From CAZMCC01 sp964564695 (lineage in GTDB: Bacteria; Planctomycetota; Phycisphaerae; Phycisphaerales; UBA1924), in NCBI GenBank assembly GCA_964564695.1, contig CAZMCC010000041.1, positions 1-33,260 of the forward strand: DNA of 33,260 nucleotides. Direction: 5' to 3'. The notes under the pieces are model-generated. The model searched no databases. It saw only the letters and a list, made by a program, of their open reading frames with translations, and was not told the DNA's origin. The position numbers and the translations under genes were made by a program. Of the stretch, positions 15,690-23,221 are shown piece after piece. The stretch's first letter is position 1. Each line of letters opens with the position of its first letter.

Positions 15690-15739
15690 GTCGCCTAACC
15701 GAGCGCCCGGGGAAATGAAGCCAATCGCATGTTCAGTGG

Positions 15740-15745
15740 TAGAAT
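15740..15745 (+). promoter_or_regulatory. Possible -10 element for the cysteine-rich lipoprotein gene
   Basis: TAGAAT lies about 125 bp upstream of the ATG at 15871 in a locally AT-richer patch. No good -35 hexamer is seen at the expected spacing, so the assignment is tentative. The long leader (about 110 bases) has no recognised riboswitch. Confidence 0.25.
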
Positions 15746-15870
15746 GAGATGTTAGAGGCGGTGCCCCTTTGGGGAGTCCCGGCCGGGCGTGTGCCCGAAC
15801 CGAGCCGCCAAGCCAGGATTCGGCCCGGGGCCTCACGATTGTGGGGCCGGGCCTCGAAGGGAGCATTGCC

Positions 15871-16242
15871 ATGAAGAAGAAGTTCTACACCTCCGCGCTG
15901 TTTGCCGCTGTCGCCGCCGTTGGTTTCCTCGGTGGCTGCAACGACAAGGAGGGCGACAAGTGCTGCAAGGAAGAGGCGGCCGCGACCTCCGGTGACGCGA
16001 AGGCCGACACCGCGGCCGGCTCCGCCACCTCGTGCCAGGGCGCCAAGGACGCGAAGGCGGGCGAGAAGTCCTGCTCCTCGCCCTGCCAGGGCGGCGCCGC
16101 CAAGGACGCCAACGCCGCCGAAGCCACCGGCTGCGGCGCGAAGGACGCCAAGGACGGCAAGGCCTGCACCAAGGAGAAGAGCGCCTGCTGCGGCGCTTCC
16201 AAGTGCGCCGGCTCGAACACGGGCACCGGCACCAGCAACTGA
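15871..16242 (+). CDS. Small cysteine-rich predicted lipoprotein, possible metal-binding protein
   Basis: 123 residues from ATG 15871 (MKKKFYTSALFAAVAAVGFL), 7 bases after a GGGAG site; a longer frame upstream is not needed. The lipobox LGGC puts the lipidated Cys near residue 23. The mature part has ten further cysteines (two CC pairs and six single Cys) in a low-complexity Ala/Lys/Asp/Gly matrix with repeated AKDAK and GAKDAKDGKAC segments. High, regularly spaced Cys with Lys and Ala recalls metallothionein-like or bufferin-like metal-buffering proteins, but no specific family pattern is recognised and the function is inference. Disulfide-linked structural protein is an alternative. The gene stands alone and ends in a strong terminator. 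Confidence 0.75.
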   Translation: MKKKFYTSALFAAVAAVGFLGGCNDKEGDKCCKEEAAATSGDAKADTAAGSATSCQGAKDAKAGEKSCSSPCQGGAAKDANAAEATGCGAKDAKDGKACTKEKSACCGASKCAGSNTGTGTSN

Positions 16243-16282
16243 GGTCTGGGTGACTAATTGATTTGGCAATCAAATCGATTCC

Positions 16283-16317
16283 ACAACGCCCGCCGGGGTT
16301 TTCTCGGCGGGCGTTGT
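16283..16317 (+). terminator. Strong intrinsic terminator-like hairpin after the lipoprotein gene
   Basis: A perfect 13-bp stem, ACAACGCCCGCCG (16283-16295) pairing with 16305-16317, has a 9-base loop (GGGTTTTCT). It lies 41 bp after the stop codon. The following bases (CGTTCGGTTC) are only mildly T-rich. Confidence 0.8.
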
Positions 16318-16457
16318 CGTTCGGTTCAGAAGTTGCTAGACTCGCCCCGGTGGAGGCGTCGTTCCTGGTCGGTCTCTGATCGGATCGGTCGACGCTTTGG
16401 CTGGTGGACGTTCCGCGCACGGAGTGCGGGCGGCGGTCGTCCAACCTGAGCGAGCCC

Positions 16458-17255
16458 ATGATCGACCTTTCGGATCGCCCATCACTCGGCCCATACGTCC
16501 TGACCCGAGAACTGCCGTCGCGGCGCGACTGCGAGCGGTGGCTCGCGCTCCACGAGGTCGAACAGACCAGCCACGTGCTGTACCGGTTCGGGGTGCGGCG
16601 CGAGAAGCACGAGCGGCGCCGGTTCATGGACGCCGTCCTGGCCTGTCAGAAGGTCACCCATCCGCATGCGCTGCGGATCGAGCAGTTCTCCTTCAGCCCC
16701 GACGGGCGCCCGTGGATCGTTTCGACATACCCCGGCGACGGGGGGGGAATCGTCAACCTCGCGCAGCTCATGCGGATCCGCGGCGGCCAGCTCGACCCGA
16801 GCGAGGCCCGGCGCGCGGTGCTCCAACTCCTTGAGGTCTCGAGCGCGATGGCCCGCGAGGGCGTCGTGCACGGCTCGATCGACGCCGAGCACGTGCTCGT
16901 CGATCGGCACGGCAGCCTGCTCGTTGAACTCTTCGGACTCCAGCGCGCAACCGCCGGCTCTGGCGACGTCGCGCACCACGACCTGGCCGAGCAGGTGCGC
17001 TCGATCGTCGCGATCGGCTACCTGCTCGTGACCGGGCTCCTCGCCGAGGAGCCCATGATCCCGCCTTCGCGCCTCGTCAAGGGGCTCAGTCCCGCGATGG
17101 ACCGCTGGCTGCTCGACGGGCTCGACGCGGCCCGCGGGTACGACACTCCCGAGCAGGCGGTCGAGGCGCTCTCCAGCGGCGCGGCCCGCGAGCCGGCCCC
17201 GGTCGTCGTGTCGCGTGGCTGGGGATCGCGCCAGCGGACGGTCGGGACGCGCTGA
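16458..17255 (+). CDS. Protein-kinase-like protein, probable pseudokinase
   Basis: 265 residues from ATG 16458. The C-lobe layout of a Ser/Thr kinase is visible: LMRIRGGQLDPSEARRAVLQ followed by LLEVSSAMAREGVVHGSIDA and EHVLVDRHGSLLVELFGLQ; then DLAEQVRSIVAIGYLLVTGL; then LVKGLSPAMDRWLLDGLDAA. The residues needed for catalysis are missing. The HRDxKxxN loop reads HGSIDAEH (His138, Ser140 in place of Asp, His in place of Asn). DFG reads ELFG (157-160). The VAIK lysine region reads HVLYRF. It is thus most likely a pseudokinase with a scaffold or allosteric role. The start could also lie at an upstream in-frame ATG (16404). It is convergent with the HEAT-like gene, with only 21 bp between. Confidence 0.75.
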   Translation: MIDLSDRPSLGPYVLTRELPSRRDCERWLALHEVEQTSHVLYRFGVRREKHERRRFMDAVLACQKVTHPHALRIEQFSFSPDGRPWIVSTYPGDGGGIVNLAQLMRIRGGQLDPSEARRAVLQLLEVSSAMAREGVVHGSIDAEHVLVDRHGSLLVELFGLQRATAGSGDVAHHDLAEQVRSIVAIGYLLVTGLLAEEPMIPPSRLVKGLSPAMDRWLLDGLDAARGYDTPEQAVEALSSGAAREPAPVVVSRGWGSRQRTVGTR

Positions 17256-17276
17256 GGCGCCGTGTGCGTTGCGAAC

Positions 17277-19340
17277 TCAGTGCGGTCGCGCCAACTTTGA
17301 TTCAATGTCGTTGAGCCGGGCTGTCTGCTCGGAGGTGAGCGTTGCGCCGAAACGGGTGCGGATCGCCGCAGCGATGTCGCGCGCGTGCGGCTGGCTCGCG
17401 GCGCGGCGCAGGCCGTCGAGCCACGCCTCGGGGCCCGAGCCGGCGGAGGCGGCCTCGTCGATGCGGTTGAGCCACAGCAGGGCGATGGTGAGCATGGACG
17501 CGCGGACCGCCGGGTCGACCGAGTTTGGCACGCTGCTGAGGGCCTCGAGGGCGGCGATCGCGCCCGAGGGCTGGCCGAGGTCGAGGCGCGTCTGGGCGAG
17601 CAGCAGGAGACCGGCCGCGTGGGCGGGGTCGGCGCCGGTGGCCCCGGCTGTCCACGGGCGACGCGACCCCGGGGCAGCGGCGAGGCGCGAGAGCAGAGCT
17701 TCGCGCAGGGTCGGGTCGCTCGAGGAGCGGGCCGCGGCCAGCAGGTCGTCGGAATCGAGAGCCGCGGCGAGCTGGAGCAGCCCGTCGCGCAGGGCTTCGG
17801 GCGTCGGTGCCGGCAGCGCGGCGAGGCGTGCGAAGGAGATCGATGAGGGCGACCAGCGCGTGACCGCGCGGGCGGCGATGGGGAAGAGCGACGCATCGTT
17901 GGCCGCCGCACCGATGAGGACGGGCACGCCCCGCGCATCGGCCGCCAGCCCGTCGGCCGCGGCGGGCTTGAGCACGGGGGACTGCAGCATCTCGACGACG
18001 CGGGTGCGGTCCTCGTCGGAGCCGAGTCGGGTGAGCAGGGCGCAGCCGGCGCCGCCGAGCTCGGCGTCGGGCATGCGCCGCAGCACGCTCAGCACGCGCG
18101 AGGCGCCGGCGGGAGTGAGCTTGTCGACGCCGGCGAGGGCGGCGGAGGCGTCGAGGGCCGCACGGCGCGCGGTGCGGATGGCCGTGGGCGAGCCGCGGGC
18201 GCCCGCGTCGGGGTCGGCCTCGGACCACTCGAGCACGACGTCGGCGGTCATGGTCGAGGGCCAGCGCGTGGCGGCGCGCAGCAGGGCGGCCGCGACGAGC
18301 GGGTCGGTCTCGGTGAGCAAGGCCTTGGCGACCGCGTCACCGGCGCCCTCGGGTCCGAGGCTGAAGGCGAGGTCGGCGCCGCGGGCGCGGAGGTCGGGCA
18401 TCGGGTCGGCGACGAGCTTGAGCGTGGCGAGGGCGACGCGAGGGTCGATCTGGCGGGCGTTGGCGAGCTCGCGGTTGATCAGCTCGAACGAGAGGCGTCG
18501 GACCTCGGGGAGGTCGTCGGCGAGCCAGGCGATCAGGAGCTTGCAGCGATCCTCGGCGCTCGGCGCGTCGATGTAGGACTTGCGCAGAACGTCAACGATG
18601 CGGGCCGTGGTGGCGGTGAGCTGGCGGGCCAGGGCGTCGGCACGGTCGGCCTGGGCGACGGACTGCTCGCGCATCCAATCCAGGTCGGGGGCGGTCATGG
18701 CCCGGGCGAGCCAGTCGTTCCAGGCACGGCAGTCGGCGCCGAATCCGTTGCGCCCGGTGCAGCGGACGAGCGCGGCGCAGGCCGCGTCGCGCCGCTCTGG
18801 GGATTCGGCGGCGCACAGGGCCCGCACGAGCGCCTGGGCCGAGTCGCGGGCCCGGACGGCCCCGAGGGCGGCGATGGCCCGGGTCTGGTCGGCATCGTCG
18901 ACGGCCGCGCCGGGGGCCGCGGGGTTGGGCGGGGTGGTTGGGGTGGTGGGGGGGACGGTGAGCAGGGTCACCAGCGCCGGGACCATCCAGGGATCGGTGG
19001 AGGGGTGCTCGGCGGCGGCCGTCAGGACCAGGCGCCGAATCTCCGCGTCGGCGTCGCGGGCGAGCAGGGCCAGGACCCGGGTGCGGGCCTCGGGGGCTTC
19101 GCAGCGGCACAGCTCGCGGGCGGCGTCGGTGCGGGCGGCGGGGGCAGCCGCGGCGTCTCGGAGGGTGTCGAATGCCCGCTCGGTGTCGGGGGTGACGCCG
19201 GTCCGGATCGGGAGGCGGGCGAACGAGGCAATCTGCGCGGGGGCAGCGGTGGCAGCGCCCATGAGCACAGCGATGGCCGTCGTCGCGAGCGCGACGCAAG
19301 AGCGGATTCGCTGAGCGTGATGGATCGAGCGCGGCGTCAT
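17277..19340 (-). CDS. Large exported HEAT-like alpha-helical repeat protein
   Basis: 687 residues from ATG 19340. The N-terminus (CVALATTAIAVLMGAATAAPAQ) is a signal peptide. The rest is a series of Ala/Leu/Arg-rich helical pairs of 30-40 residues typical of HEAT or Armadillo-type repeats, for example ARTRVLALLARDADAEIRRL, ALVTLLTVPPTTPTTPPNPA, EVRRLSFELINRELANARQI and ALATLKLVADPMPDLRARGA. A Thr/Pro/Asn linker lies near residue 130. No catalytic motif is seen. It may act as a periplasmic scaffold. It follows the amidohydrolase-like gene by 78 bp on the same strand and could belong to the same transcript, but no function links them. Confidence 0.8.
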   Translation of the reverse strand: MTPRSIHHAQRIRSCVALATTAIAVLMGAATAAPAQIASFARLPIRTGVTPDTERAFDTLRDAAAAPAARTDAARELCRCEAPEARTRVLALLARDADAEIRRLVLTAAAEHPSTDPWMVPALVTLLTVPPTTPTTPPNPAAPGAAVDDADQTRAIAALGAVRARDSAQALVRALCAAESPERRDAACAALVRCTGRNGFGADCRAWNDWLARAMTAPDLDWMREQSVAQADRADALARQLTATTARIVDVLRKSYIDAPSAEDRCKLLIAWLADDLPEVRRLSFELINRELANARQIDPRVALATLKLVADPMPDLRARGADLAFSLGPEGAGDAVAKALLTETDPLVAAALLRAATRWPSTMTADVVLEWSEADPDAGARGSPTAIRTARRAALDASAALAGVDKLTPAGASRVLSVLRRMPDAELGGAGCALLTRLGSDEDRTRVVEMLQSPVLKPAAADGLAADARGVPVLIGAAANDASLFPIAARAVTRWSPSSISFARLAALPAPTPEALRDGLLQLAAALDSDDLLAAARSSSDPTLREALLSRLAAAPGSRRPWTAGATGADPAHAAGLLLLAQTRLDLGQPSGAIAALEALSSVPNSVDPAVRASMLTIALLWLNRIDEAASAGSGPEAWLDGLRRAASQPHARDIAAAIRTRFGATLTSEQTARLNDIESKLARPH

Positions 19341-19418
19341 GACGGGGGACTCACCGGGAACGTACGCCTGCTGCGTGCTACCGGGGCAGAGCGTCTCGGG
19401 TTCGGTCGGATGAAATGT

Positions 19419-20210
19419 TCATCGGCCCGCGCGGGCGGTCGGCTTGGCGACGTCCCCCCGGGACAGCGCCAAGGCGAGCGAGCGCCCGATGGCCTGATGG
19501 ACGCGCCGAAGGGTCGGGCCCGTCGTGGTGAGGAGGGGCTGGGAGACCTCGAGCTCGATGCCGAGGTATTCGGCGGGCGTGAAGATGCGCCGAAATTTCG
19601 TGGTCAGGCCGTCGTCGGTGCCCTTGTACGGGCGGTTGAAGGCGACCGTCCAGCGCGGGCGAAGCCGGAGCAGCTCGTCACGCCAGGCGCGGCACAGGCG
19701 GGCTTCATCGGGCCGAGCCGGGTCGAAGAGCAGGCCGACGTGGACATCCCGGCGCCGCCCGCGGAGCACGGGGGTGAAGCTGTGGACGCCGATGTGGATG
19801 AGCGGGGTGGGGGTCCGGTGCCGGTCGATCGCGCGGTGGATGGACTGGGTGACCTTCCAGAAGTGGGGGAAGTAGTGTGTACGGAAGATGCGGGTGCGCT
19901 CGCGGATGTCGAGGGGAGCGGTGTAGCGCGAGTACATCGCGGGGTTGGGGGCGGTGCGGTTGAGGTCGATGAGCAGGCGGGTGGTCGTCGAGGCGATCAG
20001 CGGGGCGCGGGTCGCGACGGCGAGCGCGTTGGCGAGCTTGAGGGCGCCGGGGTCCCAGCCGCGGTGGCAACGGAGGTCGGCCGCGGCGTCCTTGAACAGC
20101 TCGCGGTAGCGCGGGGGGACGACGTTCCCGCCGTGCTCGCAGGTGAGGAGCAGGGAGGGGTTGGGGGGGGTGGGGGGGGAAGTCTTGCTGACGCGACGTC
20201 GTTCAGGCAA
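19419..20210 (-). CDS. N-formylglutamate amidohydrolase-like protein
   Basis: About 263 residues. There is no ATG or GTG in a suitable place, so I chose TTG at 20210, which overlaps the end of the GCS2-type gene by 8 bases and has GGGAG eight bases upstream. Family landmarks are LLTCEHGGNVVPPRY (about residues 21-35), HRGWDPGALKLANAL, LLIDLNR, YFPHFWKVTQSIHRAI, IHIGVHSFTPVL and VAFNRPYKG. The family hydrolyses N-formylglutamate in histidine degradation, but relatives in gene clusters with ATP-grasp and GCS2 ligases probably cleave other N-acyl or gamma-glutamyl-type amides. No hut genes are nearby, so the second reading is favoured here (inference). The family assignment is firm; the start codon is less so. 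Confidence 0.85.
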   Translation of the reverse strand: MPERRRVSKTSPPTPPNPSLLLTCEHGGNVVPPRYRELFKDAAADLRCHRGWDPGALKLANALAVATRAPLIASTTTRLLIDLNRTAPNPAMYSRYTAPLDIRERTRIFRTHYFPHFWKVTQSIHRAIDRHRTPTPLIHIGVHSFTPVLRGRRRDVHVGLLFDPARPDEARLCRAWRDELLRLRPRWTVAFNRPYKGTDDGLTTKFRRIFTPAEYLGIELEVSQPLLTTTGPTLRRVHQAIGRSLALALSRGDVAKPTARAGR

Positions 20211-21531
20211 CGAGCATGCTCCCGCCGGGGTTGTGGGGGGTGGGGCGCGGGCACTCGGCGAGGGAGGCGTAGACCTCGCGGAGGATCTCGCGGGGGACCG
20301 AGGCGCCGGAGGGGGGATTGCCGAGGCGCCGGAGGATGCGCCGGGCGAGGGGGCCGCGGGCGAGGATGGTCTGGAGGGCCTCGGGCCGTTCGACGATCGG
20401 GATGCAGGACTCGACGAGGTGGCGCCAGAGCCCGCCGGCGGACGCCGTGGGGCTCGACTTGGGGAAGCCCAGCGCGTCGAGGTACGCGCGGTCGGCGATG
20501 ACCGCGTTCTCGGCGTCGCGCACGCAGGCGGTGAAGGTACGCTCGAGGGGCTCGACCTCGAAGCGCTGCTGGACGGCGGTGGTGGACCAGCGCTGCTCGA
20601 CCAGGGCCTTGAGGGCGGCGACGGTCGCCGTGTGGATCGCGAGGTCGGCGGCCGGGCACTCCTGCGAATCGATGACGCGGATCTCGATCGAGTTGCGGCT
20701 GAAGCGGGCGATGGCGCCGCGGGAATTGAGCCACTCGTGCTGGAGAATCCCGTCAGGGTCGTGCGGGGCGATGTCGCGGTAGATGCCGGCGAGGAGCGAG
20801 CCGACGTAGTCGCGCTTCGTGAAGACACGCTCGGGGATGACGCGCCCCGCGACGGAGGGCACACGCTGCGCGTTGCCCCGGTAGACGTCGAGTCGGCTGT
20901 CGAGCAGGCCGGTGACGCGGCCCTCGATGACCGGCGAGGCCGCCGCGAGGGCCGGGAGGATCGGGAGGATCAGGCGGATCGCCGCGTGCAGCCGCCCGAA
21001 TTCACCGTCGTCGCGCTCAGTGTTCCCGTCCCCGGGCTCGCCGAACGGCAGGTTCAGGTGGGCGCTCTGGAGGTTGGCCCAGCCGTGGCCGGTGCAGGAG
21101 AAGATGCGGTTGAAGGCGCTGTAGATGTCCGCGGCGCCGTGGGGCCAGAGGGTCATCTCGCGGGCCGGGTCCATCCACGGGTGCATCGCGCTGGGCAGCA
21201 GGCACGCGCCCATGGGTCTCAGCATCGCGTCGGCGCGGGCGGCGTTCGATGCCATCGTCGCGGCGACGTTGTTGAGCGAATCAACCGGCTCGGTGGTCTT
21301 GAGCTCGATGACGTGGGCGACAAGCTCGTTGCTCCAGCTGACCGGGCCGAGGGAGACCTCGCACGGCTGCGGATCGGAACCCTCACCCGAGTCCTCGACG
21401 ACCTCAGCCTCGGGCATCGCCGCGGCGGCGCGAAGGAGCTTGCCGGCGATGGGGCGGACGTCGAGCGACTTGGCGTCGACGATCATGTATTCGATTTCGA
21501 CGCCGTAGCCTTCGAACAACGAGAGTGACAC
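20203..21531 (-). CDS. GCS2-type carboxylate-amine ligase (glutamate-cysteine ligase family 2)
   Basis: 442 residues. The start is GTG at 21531 with a good GGAGG site nine bases upstream. Characteristic segments are VEIEYMIVD near the start (acidic metal/ATP-binding strand), QSAHLNLPFG (155-164), FTKRDYVGSL and RNSIEIRVIDSQECP (279-293). The GCS2 family (COG2170-like) joins an amino-acid carboxylate to an amine using ATP; classical members make gamma-glutamylcysteine, while many clustered relatives act on other substrates. The gene overlaps the downstream amidohydrolase-like gene and follows the ATP-grasp gene by 101 bp, a gap holding two hairpins. The products of these genes probably act in one pathway. 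The true substrate cannot be read from the sequence. Confidence 0.88.
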   Translation of the reverse strand: MSLSLFEGYGVEIEYMIVDAKSLDVRPIAGKLLRAAAAMPEAEVVEDSGEGSDPQPCEVSLGPVSWSNELVAHVIELKTTEPVDSLNNVAATMASNAARADAMLRPMGACLLPSAMHPWMDPAREMTLWPHGAADIYSAFNRIFSCTGHGWANLQSAHLNLPFGEPGDGNTERDDGEFGRLHAAIRLILPILPALAAASPVIEGRVTGLLDSRLDVYRGNAQRVPSVAGRVIPERVFTKRDYVGSLLAGIYRDIAPHDPDGILQHEWLNSRGAIARFSRNSIEIRVIDSQECPAADLAIHTATVAALKALVEQRWSTTAVQQRFEVEPLERTFTACVRDAENAVIADRAYLDALGFPKSSPTASAGGLWRHLVESCIPIVERPEALQTILARGPLARRILRRLGNPPSGASVPREILREVYASLAECPRPTPHNPGGSMLVA

Positions 21532-21555
21532 GGGAGCGGGCCTCCGGAACCGAGT

Positions 21556-21573
21556 CTCTCGCGCGAGCGAGAG
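21556..21573 (-). repeat. Short hairpin upstream of the GCS2-type gene
   Basis: A perfect 7-bp stem CTCTCGC/GCGAGAG with the tetraloop GCGA, in the 101-bp gap between the ATP-grasp and GCS2-type genes. It may act as an mRNA processing or attenuation element. Confidence 0.45.
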
Positions 21574-21598
21574 GTGTTTGACTCAGGGGTGCACATGA

Positions 21599-21618
21599 CC
21601 TCCCGCTTGCGCGGGAGG
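21599..21618 (-). repeat. Second hairpin in the same gap
   Basis: A perfect 8-bp stem CCTCCCGC/GCGGGAGG with the loop TTGC, 14 bp after the ATP-grasp stop codon (minus strand). No T-run follows, so complete termination is not expected. It may be a small palindromic repeat or reduce read-through into the GCS2-type gene. Confidence 0.5.
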
Positions 21619-21632
21619 CTCTGATCAGGACA

Positions 21633-23201
21633 TTAGTCGGCGGGGTGTGCGGCGGGCGCGGCGGAACGCGGGCTTGTCGGTCGCGGCCCCTCGCGCATCG
21701 CCAGCGTCCGGTCGTACAGCACCTGCATGATGCGTTCGTAGAGGCCCTGCTTGAGGACCTTGTCCTCGTAGCCGGCGTCGATGCTGGGGTTGTCGTTGAC
21801 CTCGATGACGGAGCACTTGCCCTTCACCTGCTTGAGGTCGACGCCGTAGAGCCCGTCGCCGATGAGGTTGGCGGCGCGGAGGGCGGTGTGGATGACTCTG
21901 CGAGGCGCGGCCTCGACGGGGATGGTTTCGACCTTTCCGTATCTCTCGTTTCCCGAGCCATCAGGCGGTGCGTCGCGGATCTGCCAATGGCCCTTGGCCA
22001 TGTGGTACTTGCAGACATAGATCGGCTTGCGGTCGATGACGCCGATGCGCCAGTCGAAGTCGCTGGGGAGCCAGCCCTGGGCGATGACGAGGTCGCTCTT
22101 CTCGAGCATCTGCTCGAGATGCTGCTGGAGCTCGACTTCGTTGGTGACTTTGACGACGCCGCGTGAGAAGCTGCCGTCGGGCTGCTTGAGGACGCAGGGG
22201 AAGCCGACCCACAGCGGGACCTCGCTGACGTTGTCCTTGTGGACGATGAGGGTGCGGGGGCAGCCGATCTCGTGGCGCTCGAGCAGCTCGGCGAGGTAGA
22301 CCTTGTTCGTGCAGCGGACGATCGACTCGGGGTCGTCGATGACCACGAGGCCCTCGGCGTGGGCGCGCCGGGCGAAGCGGTACGTGTGGTGGTTGACGGC
22401 CGTTGTCTCGCGGATAAACAGCGTCTCGAACTCGGCGAGGCGCCCGAAGTCGTCCTTGGTGATGAGCTCGGGCCGGAAGCCGACGCTCTTGGCGGCGCGG
22501 AGGAAGCGCTCGATCGCCTTCTCGTCCGACGGCGGCGTGTCCTCCTCGGGGTTCGTGAGGATGGCGAGGTCGAAGCGGGGCGTGGTGGGCCGTCCGCGCG
22601 GGCGCTGTCGCGAGATGAAGTACTGCGTCACGGCGTCGAGCATGAAGAGCCAGTGCTCTTTCGGGATTTCGCTCGCGGGGATCGCCTGGATGCTCGTGAG
22701 CTGCCACTCGCGCTCGGCCTGGCCGTTTGGTGTCGCCCCGCCGGCCGGCGCCGACTCCTTCAGCGACGAGCGCATGAACTTCGCCCGCATGAGCGGGGCG
22801 GGGAAGAGGTTGAACAGCGCCAGCGAGAGCCGCTCGTAGCGCTTCGCGAGGTTGCGCCCGAAGTAGATGGAAAGCTCAAACGAGTCGGCGGTGATGCGAT
22901 CAAGGCTGCGCTGGATCAGCTCGTCGAGGTCGTCGCCGGCGAGGCGGATCATCGACTGGAGCTTGAGGTCCTGGATCGTGGTGATCGAGGGCAGCACCTT
23001 GTGCCCGCGGGCGGCGGCCAGCAGCGAGACGTAGTAGCCGAAACTCTGGTAGCGGTAGCTGCGGCACAGGTTGAAGACCTTCGACCCGCGCTGGTCGCTG
23101 TACACCGGATTGGTCAGGTACGAGCGGGCGGAGACAAGCTCCACGCCGGGAAGGTCCAGCGGCCAGTCGTTCGGGTTGTTCACGACGATGAGCGTGGACA
23201 T
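21633..23201 (-). CDS. RimK-type ATP-grasp ligase with an N-terminal RLAN-like domain
   Basis: 522 residues from ATG 23201 (MSTLIVVNNPNDWPLDLPGV). The N-terminal 150 residues (YQSFGYYVSLLAAARGHKVL, then LSIYFGRNL) match the RLAN domain found only ahead of certain RimK-like ATP-grasps. Residues about 290-495 form the ATP-grasp: CTNKVYLAELLERHEIGCPR (helix before the fold), FPCVLKQPDGSFSRGVVKV (ATP-binding loop), DWRIGVIDRKPIYVCKYHMA, LYGVDLKQ and VIEVNDNPSID (Mg-ligand Glu467, Asn469, Asn471). RimK/LysX enzymes ligate amino acids to a carboxyl terminus through an acyl-phosphate. The gene starts 20 bp after the C39-like gene. An Arg/Pro/Ala-rich tail of about 20 residues follows. The substrate is not known. 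Confidence 0.9.
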   Translation of the reverse strand: MSTLIVVNNPNDWPLDLPGVELVSARSYLTNPVYSDQRGSKVFNLCRSYRYQSFGYYVSLLAAARGHKVLPSITTIQDLKLQSMIRLAGDDLDELIQRSLDRITADSFELSIYFGRNLAKRYERLSLALFNLFPAPLMRAKFMRSSLKESAPAGGATPNGQAEREWQLTSIQAIPASEIPKEHWLFMLDAVTQYFISRQRPRGRPTTPRFDLAILTNPEEDTPPSDEKAIERFLRAAKSVGFRPELITKDDFGRLAEFETLFIRETTAVNHHTYRFARRAHAEGLVVIDDPESIVRCTNKVYLAELLERHEIGCPRTLIVHKDNVSEVPLWVGFPCVLKQPDGSFSRGVVKVTNEVELQQHLEQMLEKSDLVIAQGWLPSDFDWRIGVIDRKPIYVCKYHMAKGHWQIRDAPPDGSGNERYGKVETIPVEAAPRRVIHTALRAANLIGDGLYGVDLKQVKGKCSVIEVNDNPSIDAGYEDKVLKQGLYERIMQVLYDRTLAMREGPRPTSPRSAAPAAHPAD

Positions 23202-23221
23202 GGTGTGGGGGGGACAGGTCG

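Noticed and set aside
19419..20864. Extended 481-residue version of the N-formylglutamate-amidohydrolase-like protein
   Set aside because: The extension is a Ser/Arg/Pro-rich shadow of the GCS2-type gene. The TTG at 20210, with GGGAG upstream, gives the usual family length.
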